In this document: positions 55,105 through 63,952 of the stretch, piece after piece | Numbering within the stretch: position 1 is the stretch's first letter | Layout of the letters: each line of letters begins with the position of its first letter | Origin: Paenibacillus silvae | GTDB taxonomy: Bacteria; Bacillota; Bacilli; Paenibacillales; Paenibacillaceae | Reading direction: 5' to 3' | Assembly (NCBI RefSeq): GCF_014639235.1 | Contig: NZ_BMFU01000011.1 | Location: forward strand, 62,001 to 126,000 | Length of the DNA: 64,000 nt | The notes under the pieces: model-generated | Seen by the model: only the letters and a program-made list of their open reading frames with translations | What the model was told of the DNA's origin: nothing | The model's database searches: none | Translations under genes and position numbers: made by a program

Positions 55105-55176
55105 TTATCCACGAATGCCGTGATTCTTGCTGTTCAGCTGCTCCAGCAGTTGATTCATTGCCTCTTCGGGAGCCAT
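55105..55176 (-). CDS. Candidate mini-ORF A (23 aa)
   Basis: A 23-codon ORF (MAPEEAMNQLLEQLN...) ends 12 nt before mini-ORF B. It has an amphipathic helix-like sequence but no strong ribosome binding site. It could be the tail of a decayed gene. Confidence 0.25.
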   Translation of the reverse strand: MAPEEAMNQLLEQLNSKNHGIRG

Positions 55177-55267
55177 ATAACAAGCATACCGCGTGAACTC
55201 TCACCATTTCAAATGTTTACCCGGTTCGTCACGTTTACATAACAGATAGATTCATTTTTCCTGGACA

Positions 55268-55456
55268 TATAAGTTGAATTAAAGATTTTACACTTTGCAC
55301 TCCAAATGACAGAATAACCTTCCAATCGCTGTTATCCCCAGATTTTTTGATTCCCTTTCTCAAAGGGAAAAATCCGGTGATAAAGGCGAACGCTTTGCTT
55401 TTCCAGGTTTTTTCTGTCCTTTCCGTTTTTGTGTAAATGAATAGTTGAACTCATAT
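55268..55456 (+). repeat. 189-bp inverted-repeat element, copy B
   Basis: The left end is TATAAGTTGAA; the right end, AGTTGAACTCATA, is a diverged match to the terminal repeat. Internal words shared with copy A are GACAGAATAACCT, GTTATCCCCAGATTTTTT, GATTCCCTTT and AATCCGGTGATAAAGGCGA. The length equals copy A. It lies between mini-ORF A and mhqD. Confidence 0.85.
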
Positions 55457-55568
55457 AGAATATAAAAATACAACAGCCCGATCTCAAGGATCAGGCTGTT
55501 ATGAACTACTGTATATTTCGATGTGTACTCGATCTCGTAATGCAATACATCCAAATGTCTAAGCTGTA

Positions 55569-56189
55569 TTAAGCTTGTGACTTATACCAGGCAGCAGCCG
55601 CTGCTGCCTCGGTGCGTGTCAGCTGATGCCCCTGACGCTCCCAGTGCATATGCACATCAGCACCTGCCCCGCTCAGAAGTGAAGCCAGCTCCTCCGTTTC
55701 CCGGCGAGGTACGATCGGATCATTCTCTCCCGCACCGATGAACACAGGCAATCCTGTCAGATCGGGCAGTGTGAGCCCGCGCAGCGGTACCATTGGATGG
55801 TGAAGAATCGCTCCCTTGAATACATTCGCCTGATGGAACATCAAGCTTGCAGCGATGTTAGCGCCATTGGAGTACCCCAGTGCATAGACATTTTTCCGAT
55901 CGAATCCATACTCTGCCGCAGCAGCATCGATGAAGGAACCCAGCTCCGCTGTGCGTGCAATCAGATCCTCTTCATCAAAGATACCTTCGGCCAGGCGGCG
56001 GAAGAAACGTGGCATGCCATTCTCGGATACATTGCCCCGCACCCCAAGTATAGCTGCACCCGGCGCAATCATCTCTGCCAGTCCGATCAGATCGTTCTCC
56101 GTACCTCCCGTGCCGTGCAGCAGCAGCATCGTCGGTGCATCTGGCTGTGCACCTGCTTTATAGATATGTTTCATTGTTGCTGTACTCAT
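55569..56189 (-). CDS. mhqD: MhqD-like carboxylesterase/phospholipase-type hydrolase (206 aa)
   Basis: LLLHGTGGTENDL begins the fold; the nucleophile motif is GYSNGAN (~110), the acid lies in GAGENDPIVP, and the His in RQGHQLT. It resembles B. subtilis MhqD, which accompanies ring-cleaving dioxygenases in the response to quinones and catechol. ATG 56189 overlaps the TGA of mhqE as ATGA and AAAGGAGAG lies upstream, so I reject the longer start at 56210. Substrate is inferred from the family. Confidence 0.88.
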   Translation of the reverse strand: MSTATMKHIYKAGAQPDAPTMLLLHGTGGTENDLIGLAEMIAPGAAILGVRGNVSENGMPRFFRRLAEGIFDEEDLIARTAELGSFIDAAAAEYGFDRKNVYALGYSNGANIAASLMFHQANVFKGAILHHPMVPLRGLTLPDLTGLPVFIGAGENDPIVPRRETEELASLLSGAGADVHMHWERQGHQLTRTEAAAAAAWYKSQA

Positions 56190-57136
56190 GATTTGGACTC
56201 TCCTTTCCACTCACGTACTTGAATTGGCGGCAGCAGTTGTTCAATCTGCTCGCGTTGTGGTTCATACCATTCAGGCAGCATCAATTTTTCGCCCATGCTC
56301 TCTTGCGGCTCATCCCGCGCAAAGCCTGGAGGGTCGGTGGCAATCTCGAACAAAATGCCGCCTGGCTCCCGGAAATATACCGCATTGAAGTATTGACGGT
56401 CAATCACCGGTGTTGGGTGGTATCCGGTTTGCTCCAGCTCCTGCTGAATCTGTTCATGCTCGGTGTAATCTTTGGCACGCCATGCAATGTGATGTACCGT
56501 ACCCGCACCGCCGATTCCGCGCTGGATGCCTGTCGATTGAATATCAATAATCTGTCCCAGATCACCGCTGGCACGCAGTCGGATCAGACCATTCTCTTCA
56601 TTCACCTGCTCCAGACCCAGCTTGCTGACGAGCACATCCATCGTTTTTTCAGGTACATGACTGTACAGTACCGCACCGCCAAAGCCCTTGATGGCATGCT
56701 CCGGGGTTACTCCGTTAAATGTCCATTGGCTTGGCTGACCGCCTTCGCGTTCAACCAGCTCAAGCAGCAATCCACCTTTATCAAAGAAACGAATGTAGCT
56801 TTCGCCGAATCTCGTTTTATTTTCATATGGGATATCAAAGGAAGCAAGACGTTCCTTCCAGAACGACAGGCTGCCCACAGGTACCGCATAGACGGTCACT
56901 CCGGTTTGGCCTGAGCCAATGACACCTCTTCTTGCATTTTGCTGTGGGAAAAAGGTAATAATGGTCCCCGGCGCGCCCTGCTCATTGCCGTAATACAAGT
57001 GATACACGTCTGGTGCATCAAAGTTAATTGTTTTTTTCACCAATCTGAGTCCCAGCACACCTGCGTAAAAATCTACATTTTTCTGTGCATCGTCAACAAA
57101 AGCCGTAATGTGATGAATGCCTGACGTTCTGAACAT
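56186..57136 (-). CDS. mhqE: Ring-cleaving dioxygenase, MhqE/MhqO-like VOC protein (316 aa)
   Basis: The two-halved vicinal-oxygen-chelate fold is visible: SGIHHITAFVDDAQKNVDFYAGVLGLRL at the N-terminus and GGAGTVHHIAWRAKD mid-protein, with GILFEIATDPPGF near the end carrying the metal-binding Glu. B. subtilis MhqA/E/O proteins are induced by methyl-hydroquinone and catechol via the MarR-type repressor MhqR. ATG 57136 with AAGGGAG upstream is used. It is followed by an overlapping mhqD; the order equals the B. subtilis mhqED operon. No MhqR gene is in the window. Confidence 0.9.
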   Translation of the reverse strand: MFRTSGIHHITAFVDDAQKNVDFYAGVLGLRLVKKTINFDAPDVYHLYYGNEQGAPGTIITFFPQQNARRGVIGSGQTGVTVYAVPVGSLSFWKERLASFDIPYENKTRFGESYIRFFDKGGLLLELVEREGGQPSQWTFNGVTPEHAIKGFGGAVLYSHVPEKTMDVLVSKLGLEQVNEENGLIRLRASGDLGQIIDIQSTGIQRGIGGAGTVHHIAWRAKDYTEHEQIQQELEQTGYHPTPVIDRQYFNAVYFREPGGILFEIATDPPGFARDEPQESMGEKLMLPEWYEPQREQIEQLLPPIQVREWKGESKS

Positions 57137-57239
57137 AATCTCCACTCCCTTGGTTTTGGTTTATACATCATATCTTGGTTGTAGTATGCTTCTTTTATTT
57201 ACTGTAAATAAGAATGAACTTACCTTGACTTCGTTATTT

Positions 57240-57255
57240 ATCTTTAAATTAAGAT
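57240..57255. promoter_or_regulatory. Operator-like palindrome upstream of mhqED
   Basis: ATCTT-taaatt-AAGAT is an inverted repeat in the AT-rich region ~105 bp upstream of mhqE. It is a possible site for a MarR-type regulator. It does not match the MhqR consensus I remember, so this is tentative. Confidence 0.3.
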
Positions 57256-57375
57256 TCTTTAAATTTATATTAGTACATTTACAGCCATTACGCAAGCATT
57301 TATTTTAAAATTAAGACTTTAGTGCTGTGAATCTCTTACAAATGGTTCATTTGCACGTTCTAAGGGAGTATATCC

Positions 57376-57408
57376 AAAAAAAACAGGCCCCGTTATACGG
57401 GAACCTGT
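57376..57408 (-). terminator. Terminator of the CNNM/CBS gene
   Basis: On the minus strand ACAGGTTCCCG pairs with CGGGGCCTGT and is followed by T residues. It lies ~50 nt past the stop at 57457. Confidence 0.85.
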
Positions 57409-57456
57409 CGGTTTAAGCTTAATATCATGTTTGCTAATCCAGCTATATCGCCTTTG

Positions 57457-58539
57457 CTACACCAGCTTCAATTTTTTCGGCGGATTTACCAGATCCTTAT
57501 GCTCATACTCATCCTTGATATCCCCGACAATCTCTTCAAGAATATCCTCCATTGTGACCATACCAATCGTATCCCCGGCTTCGTTTCTCACCGATGCGAT
57601 ATGCACGCGGCTCTGCTGCATCTGAACAAGCACATCCTTGATCGGAGTTCGCTCCGAGAAGCTTGGCATTGGATGTATGAAGGTGTCCATACTGAACTCC
57701 CTGCCTGCGGCCACACTGGTCAATGTTTGCTTCGTATTAATAAAGCCGACAAAATGGTTGGTTTCTCCGTGTGCAATGACGGGATATCTCGTATATTCAT
57801 GCTGGTTCAACACCTCGATAATCTGATCCAGCGGCATATCTTTATTGAGTGTAACAATTTTGGTGCGTGGAATCATAATCTCCTGGAGCAGACGCTCGTC
57901 AAACGCAAAAATATTTTTGAGGTAATCCAGCTCGGTTTGGTTGATTTCCCCGCTCTCATACGATTGTGCCATAATCAGCTTCAGCTCCTCTTCGGAGTGA
58001 ACCGTATCATGTCCGGCAGGTTTGATCCCGAACATACCAAGCAACAAACGAGCCGCGCCATTCAAAGCATAGATGAACGGATTCATGATTTTACCGAACC
58101 AATAGAGCGGTGGTGCAAGCATTAAAGTCATGCGCTCGGCAAACTGGATAGCCAATGTTTTGGGCGCAAGCTCACCAATCACGACATGCAGGAAAGTAAT
58201 CACTGCCAGCGCAATACCGTAAGACAGAACGGTGGACAGAGCGGCAGGCACTTCCAGACTTTCAAATAACGGATGCAGCATCTTCTCTACCGTCGGTTCA
58301 CCCAAAGCCCCAAGCACAAGAGCCGTAATCGTAATACCAAGTTGACATGCAGACAGATAATAATCCAGATGTTGTGCCACTTTTTTGGCGACCACTGCTT
58401 TTTTGTTGCCTTCCGCGATCAATTGATCAATACGTGACATCCGCACTTTCAGAATCGCAAATTCGGCACCAACAAAAAACGCGGTCAAACCGATAAATAC
58501 AACGACTAAAAATAAATTCAAGGCTATTATTCCGTCCAA
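57457..58539 (-). CDS. CNNM/CBS transporter without CorC domain, HlyC/CorC family (360 aa)
   Basis: An N-terminal DUF21/CNNM membrane domain (four hydrophobic segments in ~1-185) is followed by a CBS pair (~205-340) with MIPRTKIVTLNKDMPLDQI and VTMEDILEEIVGDI. The C-terminal CorC_HlyC domain of the neighbour and of most homologues is absent; the protein stops at KKLKLV. Family members export Mg2+ or affect Mg2+/Co2+ homeostasis. The start is TTG 58539, 26 nt from the GGAGG, with a hairpin in between. It is a paralogue of the upstream gene (59987). Confidence 0.9.
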   Translation of the reverse strand: MDGIIALNLFLVVVFIGLTAFFVGAEFAILKVRMSRIDQLIAEGNKKAVVAKKVAQHLDYYLSACQLGITITALVLGALGEPTVEKMLHPLFESLEVPAALSTVLSYGIALAVITFLHVVIGELAPKTLAIQFAERMTLMLAPPLYWFGKIMNPFIYALNGAARLLLGMFGIKPAGHDTVHSEEELKLIMAQSYESGEINQTELDYLKNIFAFDERLLQEIMIPRTKIVTLNKDMPLDQIIEVLNQHEYTRYPVIAHGETNHFVGFINTKQTLTSVAAGREFSMDTFIHPMPSFSERTPIKDVLVQMQQSRVHIASVRNEAGDTIGMVTMEDILEEIVGDIKDEYEHKDLVNPPKKLKLV

Positions 58540-58649
58540 TGACTTCCCTCAGATTGAGGGATTCACCTCCATTAAGTTTAGAAATATACATCAGAGCAAC
58601 GTTTCAGGTGATCAAACATCTCAAATAGCTCTTCGCTTTAAATCAACAA

Positions 58650-59987
58650 TTAAGCCAGATCGCTTGCAGGTTCTTCAGCCTCAGTGCCCTGTACACGCTC
58701 AAGCAGCACCTGCTTGATGTGATAGTTCTCGGCATCCACAACGGTCCAGACATAGTCGCCGTGTTCCACGGTATCTCCTTTTTCCACACCGACACCCTTC
58801 TGGTACTGAATCCATCCGGCAACGGTATCCATCTCTTCATTACCCTCGAACACCATCCCGAATTGACGCTCCAGTTCATCCAGCAGCACACGTCCGTTGA
58901 TCAGATACTGGTTTTCCCCGGTTTCCTGAATGTCTGCCACTTCATCTGCGTCGAACTCATCCCGAATCTCGCCGACCAGCTCCTCAAGAATATCCTCCAT
59001 CGTAATAATTCCCGAAGTACCGCCGTATTCATCCACGACAACAGCCATGTGCACACGTTCCTGCTGCATTTTGATCATCGCATCCTGAATGGAGGTCACT
59101 TCCGACACAAATGGGATTTCACGCACGAATTCACTCAATTGATGTGCCCGTGTCGCTACCATGTCCGGCAAAATCTTCTTCACATTCACCACGCCGATAA
59201 TGCGGTCTTTGTCTCCATCCTCAATTACGGGATATCTGGAGTAATTATGCTCATCCAAAATCGGAATAATATCGTCATAGGTCATATCCTGATTCAGTGT
59301 AATCAGTTCGGTACGCGGAACCATGATGTCTTTGGCATCCCGTTCGTCGAACACAAAAACATTTTCCAAATATGAAAGCTTCGTCTGATTACTCTCATCG
59401 CCTTCATAGCTCTGATTCATAATAATTTTAATCTCGTCCTCTGAGTAGGCCTGATCATGCCCGGCAGGTTTCACTCCAAATCCACGCAAAACGACACGGG
59501 ATGCACCGTTGAGCGCCCAAATGAACGGATACATGATTTTACCAAACCAGTACAGCGGCGGCGAAAGTAATAATGTCAGTTTTTCGGAAAACTGAATCGC
59601 CAGCGTTTTGGGTGCCATCTCACCCACAACGACGTGCAAAAACGTAACGAGAATAAAAGCTATCGCATAAGAAGCAATCGCCGAGATGGAGGCAGGTACA
59701 TCCAGATAGCTGAACACCGGATACAGCAATCTTTCCACCGTTGGTTTACCCAAAGCCCCGAGTCCCAAGGCGGTAACGGTAATACCAAGCTGACAGGCAG
59801 ATAGATAATAATCGAGATCCGAGACAACCTTTTTGGCTAACACAGCCTGTTTATTTCCCTCGGCAACCAGTTGATCCACCCTTGATGTACGAATCTTGAC
59901 TACTGCAAACTCCGATGCCACGAAAAATGCAGTCAGTACAATCAAGATGATAAGTAATGCGATATTTAATATGGTAATTATGTCCAA
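58650..59987 (-). CDS. CNNM/CBS/CorC transporter, HlyC/CorC family (445 aa)
   Basis: The domains are CNNM/DUF21 (~1-190, four hydrophobic segments), a CBS pair (~210-345, with MVPRTELITLNQDM and GIITMEDILEELVGEI) and a complete CorC_HlyC domain (~360-440, starting YLINGRVLLDELERQFG). This is the full-length architecture of PaeA/MpfA-type Mg2+ exporters. The start is TTG 59987, again separated from GGAGG by a hairpin. It lies upstream of its shorter paralogue in the same orientation, 110 bp apart. Confidence 0.93.
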   Translation of the reverse strand: MDIITILNIALLIILIVLTAFFVASEFAVVKIRTSRVDQLVAEGNKQAVLAKKVVSDLDYYLSACQLGITVTALGLGALGKPTVERLLYPVFSYLDVPASISAIASYAIAFILVTFLHVVVGEMAPKTLAIQFSEKLTLLLSPPLYWFGKIMYPFIWALNGASRVVLRGFGVKPAGHDQAYSEDEIKIIMNQSYEGDESNQTKLSYLENVFVFDERDAKDIMVPRTELITLNQDMTYDDIIPILDEHNYSRYPVIEDGDKDRIIGVVNVKKILPDMVATRAHQLSEFVREIPFVSEVTSIQDAMIKMQQERVHMAVVVDEYGGTSGIITMEDILEELVGEIRDEFDADEVADIQETGENQYLINGRVLLDELERQFGMVFEGNEEMDTVAGWIQYQKGVGVEKGDTVEHGDYVWTVVDAENYHIKQVLLERVQGTEAEEPASDLA

Positions 59988-60635
59988 AGACTTCCCCGAT
60001 CCTCAGGGATTCACCTCCAAAGATAGTTACAGCGCCATATAGTAACGTTTATGTCGTTAACCATTCATACGCTGTTTAGTGCCTGAAGTTAATAGCCTAT
60101 AACTATTAATATGCCAAACGTATATAAAAATCAGTTCATGATCATTTTTGAATGCATCGCATCATGATCTTGTAAATCTAAAACAGGAATCCAAGATGAA
60201 GCCAATAACGTCCATGACGTTTTAGAAACGACTTCAATCAAAACGGGTTACCCCTCATGCTGTCCATTGTTCCTTGATCAACTCCACCTAGATTCTCCAT
60301 TTGGACAATTTACAATATCGCCTACCCAATAGATATCCACCTCCCAACGTATCGATTCCTGTTTCCGAAAAGTATATCATGGTTTGATCCAAACCATCCA
60401 GTTGCACGTTATGGTTTGGCACAAGCTTACAGTCTATTGTTCACAGAATAGTCTATATGTATGTTAAGCTCTGGCCGCTCAAACTCGATATAAAGTATTA
60501 CGCAGCAAACAGCCCGCAGGATGCAAATACCTTTCGGTACCCCATCGTACGGGCTGTTTCAATTAGGTTTGGAACGCTATTATGCTCACACTCCCACGGA
60601 TTACACCGCTTGAATGCTGCGTATTCATATGCCGC
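59988..60635. other. 650-bp gene-free interval between the transporters and purD
   Basis: It holds the leader hairpin of the downstream transporter, an operator-like palindrome TGGTTTG-atc-CAAACCA (60380-60396) and a long terminator-like hairpin for purHD (60507-60559). No gene was found in the remainder. Confidence 0.6.
60507..60559 (-). terminator. Terminator-like hairpin after purD
   Basis: AAACAGCCCG and CGGGCTGTTT pair around a loop that itself contains GGTACC-gaaa-GGTA. The T run on the minus strand is weak. It lies ~80 nt past the purD stop. Confidence 0.55.
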
Positions 60636-61901
60636 TTAGACTAAAGCCTTGGCTGCAATGTCGCTGCGCTGATGTTTGCCCTCGAATTGAATACGCTCTG
60701 CCTGGGCATATGCTTTGGCTCTTGCATCCGCAATATCTGTGCCTAGGCCAACAACACCCAGGATTCGCCCACCATTCGTTACCCATTCTCCGGCTTCGTT
60801 ACGAGCGGTTCCTGCATGGAATACGACGCCCTCATGCACCTCATCCAGTCCGTTGATAACGACACCTTTCGCGTATGGACCCGGATATCCGCCGGAAGCG
60901 AGCACGACACATACTGCAGCCTCGTCACTCCACTCAATCTCAATATCAGCTAATTTCCCGTGCACCGTTGCCCAGAAAATGTCCAGCAAATCACTTTTCA
61001 GACGTGGCAAGACCACTTGCGTCTCTGGATCTCCAAAACGTGCGTTGAACTCAATCGTTTTGGGCTTGCCATCCGGGGAGATCATCAGACCCGCGAACAA
61101 TACACCACGGAATGGCCGACCTTCGGATACCATCGCTTTCGCTGTTGGCTTGATAATCGTCTCCACCGCTTCTTCAATAATGGAAGCAGGAATATGGGGC
61201 AGCGGGGAGTACGTTCCCATTCCACCCGTATTGGGACCCTGATCATGATCGAAGACAGGCTTGTGATCTTGTGCTGCCGCCATCGGACGTACGGTCTCGC
61301 CATCCACAAAAGCCAGAATCGACATCTCCTGTCCCGCGAGGAATTCTTCAATAATGACCTTTGCTCCAGCCTCGCCAAATACCTTATCAACCATAATGCT
61401 GCGCAGCGCCTGATTCGCTTCTTCGCGAGAATAGGCAACGGTAACTCCTTTACCAGCAGCCAGTCCATCCGCTTTAATGACCACCGGAATGGCCTGCTCA
61501 TCCAGATAGGCTTGAGCCTGCTCGTAGTTATCGAACTTCTCATAGGCAGCAGTAGGAATATGATACTTGTGCAGCAGGTCCTTCATAAACGTTTTGCTGC
61601 CTTCGATCTCTGCCGCATTACGGCGCGGTCCGAAGACCGGAATGCCTGTCGAGTCAAACGCATCTACAATCCCGTCCGCCAGCGGATCATCCGGTCCGAT
61701 CACGACAAGGTCTACCTTCAGCTCCACAGCAAGTGCCTTGAGCTTGTCGAATTCATGTACAGCAATTGGATGACATTCCGCCAGCTGCGCAATCCCTGCA
61801 TTCCCCGGTGCACAGTGAATCTTGCCTGCCTTGGGACTCTTCGCCAGCGCCCAGATGATCGCATGCTCGCGGCCACCGCCGCCAACAACCAAAATATCCA
61901 T
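60636..61901 (-). CDS. purD: Phosphoribosylamine--glycine ligase (421 aa)
   Basis: The N-terminal VVGGGGREHAIIWAL nucleotide fold is followed by the ATP-grasp region (KADGLAAGKGVTVAY, then IIEEFLAGQEMSILAF and FNARFGDPETQ). It joins glycine to phosphoribosylamine, the second step of purine synthesis. The length is normal. ATG 61901 with GGAGGGGAAC upstream replaces an upstream start without family support. It is the last gene of the pur operon, 165 nt after purH. Confidence 0.96.
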   Translation of the reverse strand: MDILVVGGGGREHAIIWALAKSPKAGKIHCAPGNAGIAQLAECHPIAVHEFDKLKALAVELKVDLVVIGPDDPLADGIVDAFDSTGIPVFGPRRNAAEIEGSKTFMKDLLHKYHIPTAAYEKFDNYEQAQAYLDEQAIPVVIKADGLAAGKGVTVAYSREEANQALRSIMVDKVFGEAGAKVIIEEFLAGQEMSILAFVDGETVRPMAAAQDHKPVFDHDQGPNTGGMGTYSPLPHIPASIIEEAVETIIKPTAKAMVSEGRPFRGVLFAGLMISPDGKPKTIEFNARFGDPETQVVLPRLKSDLLDIFWATVHGKLADIEIEWSDEAAVCVVLASGGYPGPYAKGVVINGLDEVHEGVVFHAGTARNEAGEWVTNGGRILGVVGLGTDIADARAKAYAQAERIQFEGKHQRSDIAAKALV

Positions 61902-62066
61902 TCGTCTGTTCCCCTCCACGCTTCAATAGTATTGGTATGTTCACACATATCAGATCGTATCTCTTCCTGAAAAAAGGAGTGTCCCATACGTCATGAGCAT
62001 GACAGGTGACACCCCCTTGTAACACCTGTCACTTATAATGACAGATTATAGCTTATACCTTCGTGC

Positions 62067-63614
62067 CTAGTGTTTGAAATGACGTACGCCTGTAAATACC
62101 ATAGCAATGCCGTATTCATTGGCAACTTTGATGGACTCTTCATCTTTAATCGAGCCGCCTGGCTGAATAACCGCTGTGATACCGGCTTTCGCTGCGAGCT
62201 CCAACGTGTCACCCATCGGGAAGAATGCGTCGGAAGCAAGAACTGCACCTTTTGCCAGCTCGCCAGCTTGCTCAATTGCAATTTTGGCAGCACCGACACG
62301 GTTCATTTGTCCTGCGCCAACACCTACGGTCATGTCGTTCGCAGCAAGTACAATGGCGTTGGACTTCACATGTTTAACGACTTTCCAGCCAAACAACAGC
62401 TGTTTCAGTTCCTCTTCGGAAGGCGCACGGTCCGTCACCACGTTAAGCTCGCTCGCTTCAATGGAGTGTACGTCCGATTGCTGCACGATCATACCGCCGT
62501 CAATCGATGTCACCACGAATTGGCTTTCGCGGTTGCGAGCTGCACTCAGCTCACCTGTTTTGAGCAAACGAATGTTTTTCTTTTTCGTCAGGATATCCAA
62601 TGCTTCTTGGGTAAAATCAGGCGCGAGTACGATTTCCAGGAAAATCTCGCTCAGCTTGTTCGCCGTATCGCTGTCGATGATGCGGTTTGCTGCCACAATT
62701 CCACCAAAAATCGATGTTGGGTCAGCAGCATAAGCTTTGCCGTACGCCTCATAGATACTCTCACCGATTCCCACACCGCAAGGGTTCATATGTTTCACAG
62801 CAACCACAGCAGGCTCTTCAAATTCCTTGACGATCTGCAATGCTGCGTTAGCATCGTTGATGTTATTGTAGGACAGCTCTTTGCCGTGCAGCTGCTCGGC
62901 TGCTGTCAATGTATCCTGTGCAGCCAGCGGTTTGCGGTAGAATGCTGCCTGTTGGTGTGGATTTTCGCCATAGCGCAAATCCTGGAGCTTTTCATAAGTA
63001 ACCGTCAAGCGCTCTGGCAGCGGGTCGCCATTAACGTTGGAAAGGTAGTCGGAGATGAGTGCATCGTAAGCCGCCGTATGACGGAACACTTTTGCCGCAA
63101 GCCGTTTGCGAGTTTCAAGGGTGGTATCTCCACCGCTGCGAACTTCCTCCAGCACTTGGCTGTAGTCTGCAGCATCAACAACAACGCTGACAAAAGCATG
63201 ATTTTTCGCCGCAGAACGAAGCATGGTTGGGCCGCCGATATCAATGTTCTCGATGGCATCTTCATAGGCTACATCCGGTTTCGCGATCGTTTCCTGGAAA
63301 GGATACAGGTTAACAACAACCAGATCGATATAACCTAGACCAAGCTCCTGCATTTGGCGTGTATGCTCTTCGTTATCACGAACAGCAAGCAATCCGCTGT
63401 GAACTGCCGGATGCAATGTTTTGACACGCCCGTCCATAATTTCCGGGAATCCGGTCACATCCGAAATTCCGATGACAGGAACGCCTTCCTTCGACAACAG
63501 GCTGCTTGTACCTCCTGTCGAAATAATCTCCACACCCATTTGCGACAGCTCGCGGCAAAAGTCCACGATGCCTGTTTTATCCGATACGCTGACCAGCGCT
63601 CTTTTGATACTCAC
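62067..63614 (-). CDS. purH: Bifunctional AICAR formyltransferase/IMP cyclohydrolase (515 aa)
   Basis: The N-terminal IMP cyclohydrolase (MGS-like) part has SVSDKTGIVDFCRELSQ and STGGTSSLL; the C-terminal AICAR formyltransferase part has the KHMNPCGVG active site and GAGQMNRVGAA. It carries out the last two steps to IMP. Length is normal. GTG 63614 with AAGGAGGAG upstream is used; a start at 63758 would add 48 residues without homology. Upstream lies repeat copy C and then the end of purN. Confidence 0.96.
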   Translation of the reverse strand: MSIKRALVSVSDKTGIVDFCRELSQMGVEIISTGGTSSLLSKEGVPVIGISDVTGFPEIMDGRVKTLHPAVHSGLLAVRDNEEHTRQMQELGLGYIDLVVVNLYPFQETIAKPDVAYEDAIENIDIGGPTMLRSAAKNHAFVSVVVDAADYSQVLEEVRSGGDTTLETRKRLAAKVFRHTAAYDALISDYLSNVNGDPLPERLTVTYEKLQDLRYGENPHQQAAFYRKPLAAQDTLTAAEQLHGKELSYNNINDANAALQIVKEFEEPAVVAVKHMNPCGVGIGESIYEAYGKAYAADPTSIFGGIVAANRIIDSDTANKLSEIFLEIVLAPDFTQEALDILTKKKNIRLLKTGELSAARNRESQFVVTSIDGGMIVQQSDVHSIEASELNVVTDRAPSEEELKQLLFGWKVVKHVKSNAIVLAANDMTVGVGAGQMNRVGAAKIAIEQAGELAKGAVLASDAFFPMGDTLELAAKAGITAVIQPGGSIKDEESIKVANEYGIAMVFTGVRHFKH

Positions 63615-63724
63615 AATATGCTCCTCCTTTAATGTCCCATAAGCTTCGCGTTTCCTGACGAAACACAGCCGATTTATTTCCCGAGAAATATCACAAAATG
63701 CGTACCAACATTCGACTTCTGTTA

Positions 63725-63952
63725 TATAAGTTGATAAAGGATTTCCACACTGAGCCACTACGAGAACAGAATAATCTTTTGATCGCTGTTATTCCTGGAT
63801 TTTTTCGAACGATTTTTTTAATGGTAAAAATCAAGTAATAAGCCTATGCTTCCGATGCAGCTTTCTTTCAGAAAGCTTTCAGGCGAACGCTTTGCTTCTC
63901 CAGCTTATTTCTGTTCTCTCCGTTAGAGTGTGAAAAAAAATCTCAACTTATA
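63725..63952 (+). repeat. 228-bp inverted-repeat element, copy C, in the pur operon
   Basis: The ends TATAAGTTGA and TCAACTTATA match copies A and B, as do AACAGAATAA, GCTGTTAT and GGCGAACGCTTTGCTT. It carries ~38 extra bases (63841-63879) that hold a small hairpin, GCTTTCTTTCAGAAAGC. It fills the gap between purN and purH and its last base directly precedes the purN stop codon on the complementary strand. Confidence 0.85.

Noticed and set aside
54995..55110. Possible cobalamin riboswitch on the minus strand (GGTGAA, GCCACTG, GGGAGGG, GATGATGATC)
   Set aside because: The 3' conserved block (CAGGAGACCTGCC) is missing, no cobalamin gene follows, and the same bases read as a short ORF. Chance similarity is more likely; a covariance-model search would decide.
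60960..63338. Long plus-strand ORFs opposite purD and purH (336 and 422 codons)
   Set aside because: They are antisense shadows of two certain genes, with no ribosome binding site and no recognisable product.
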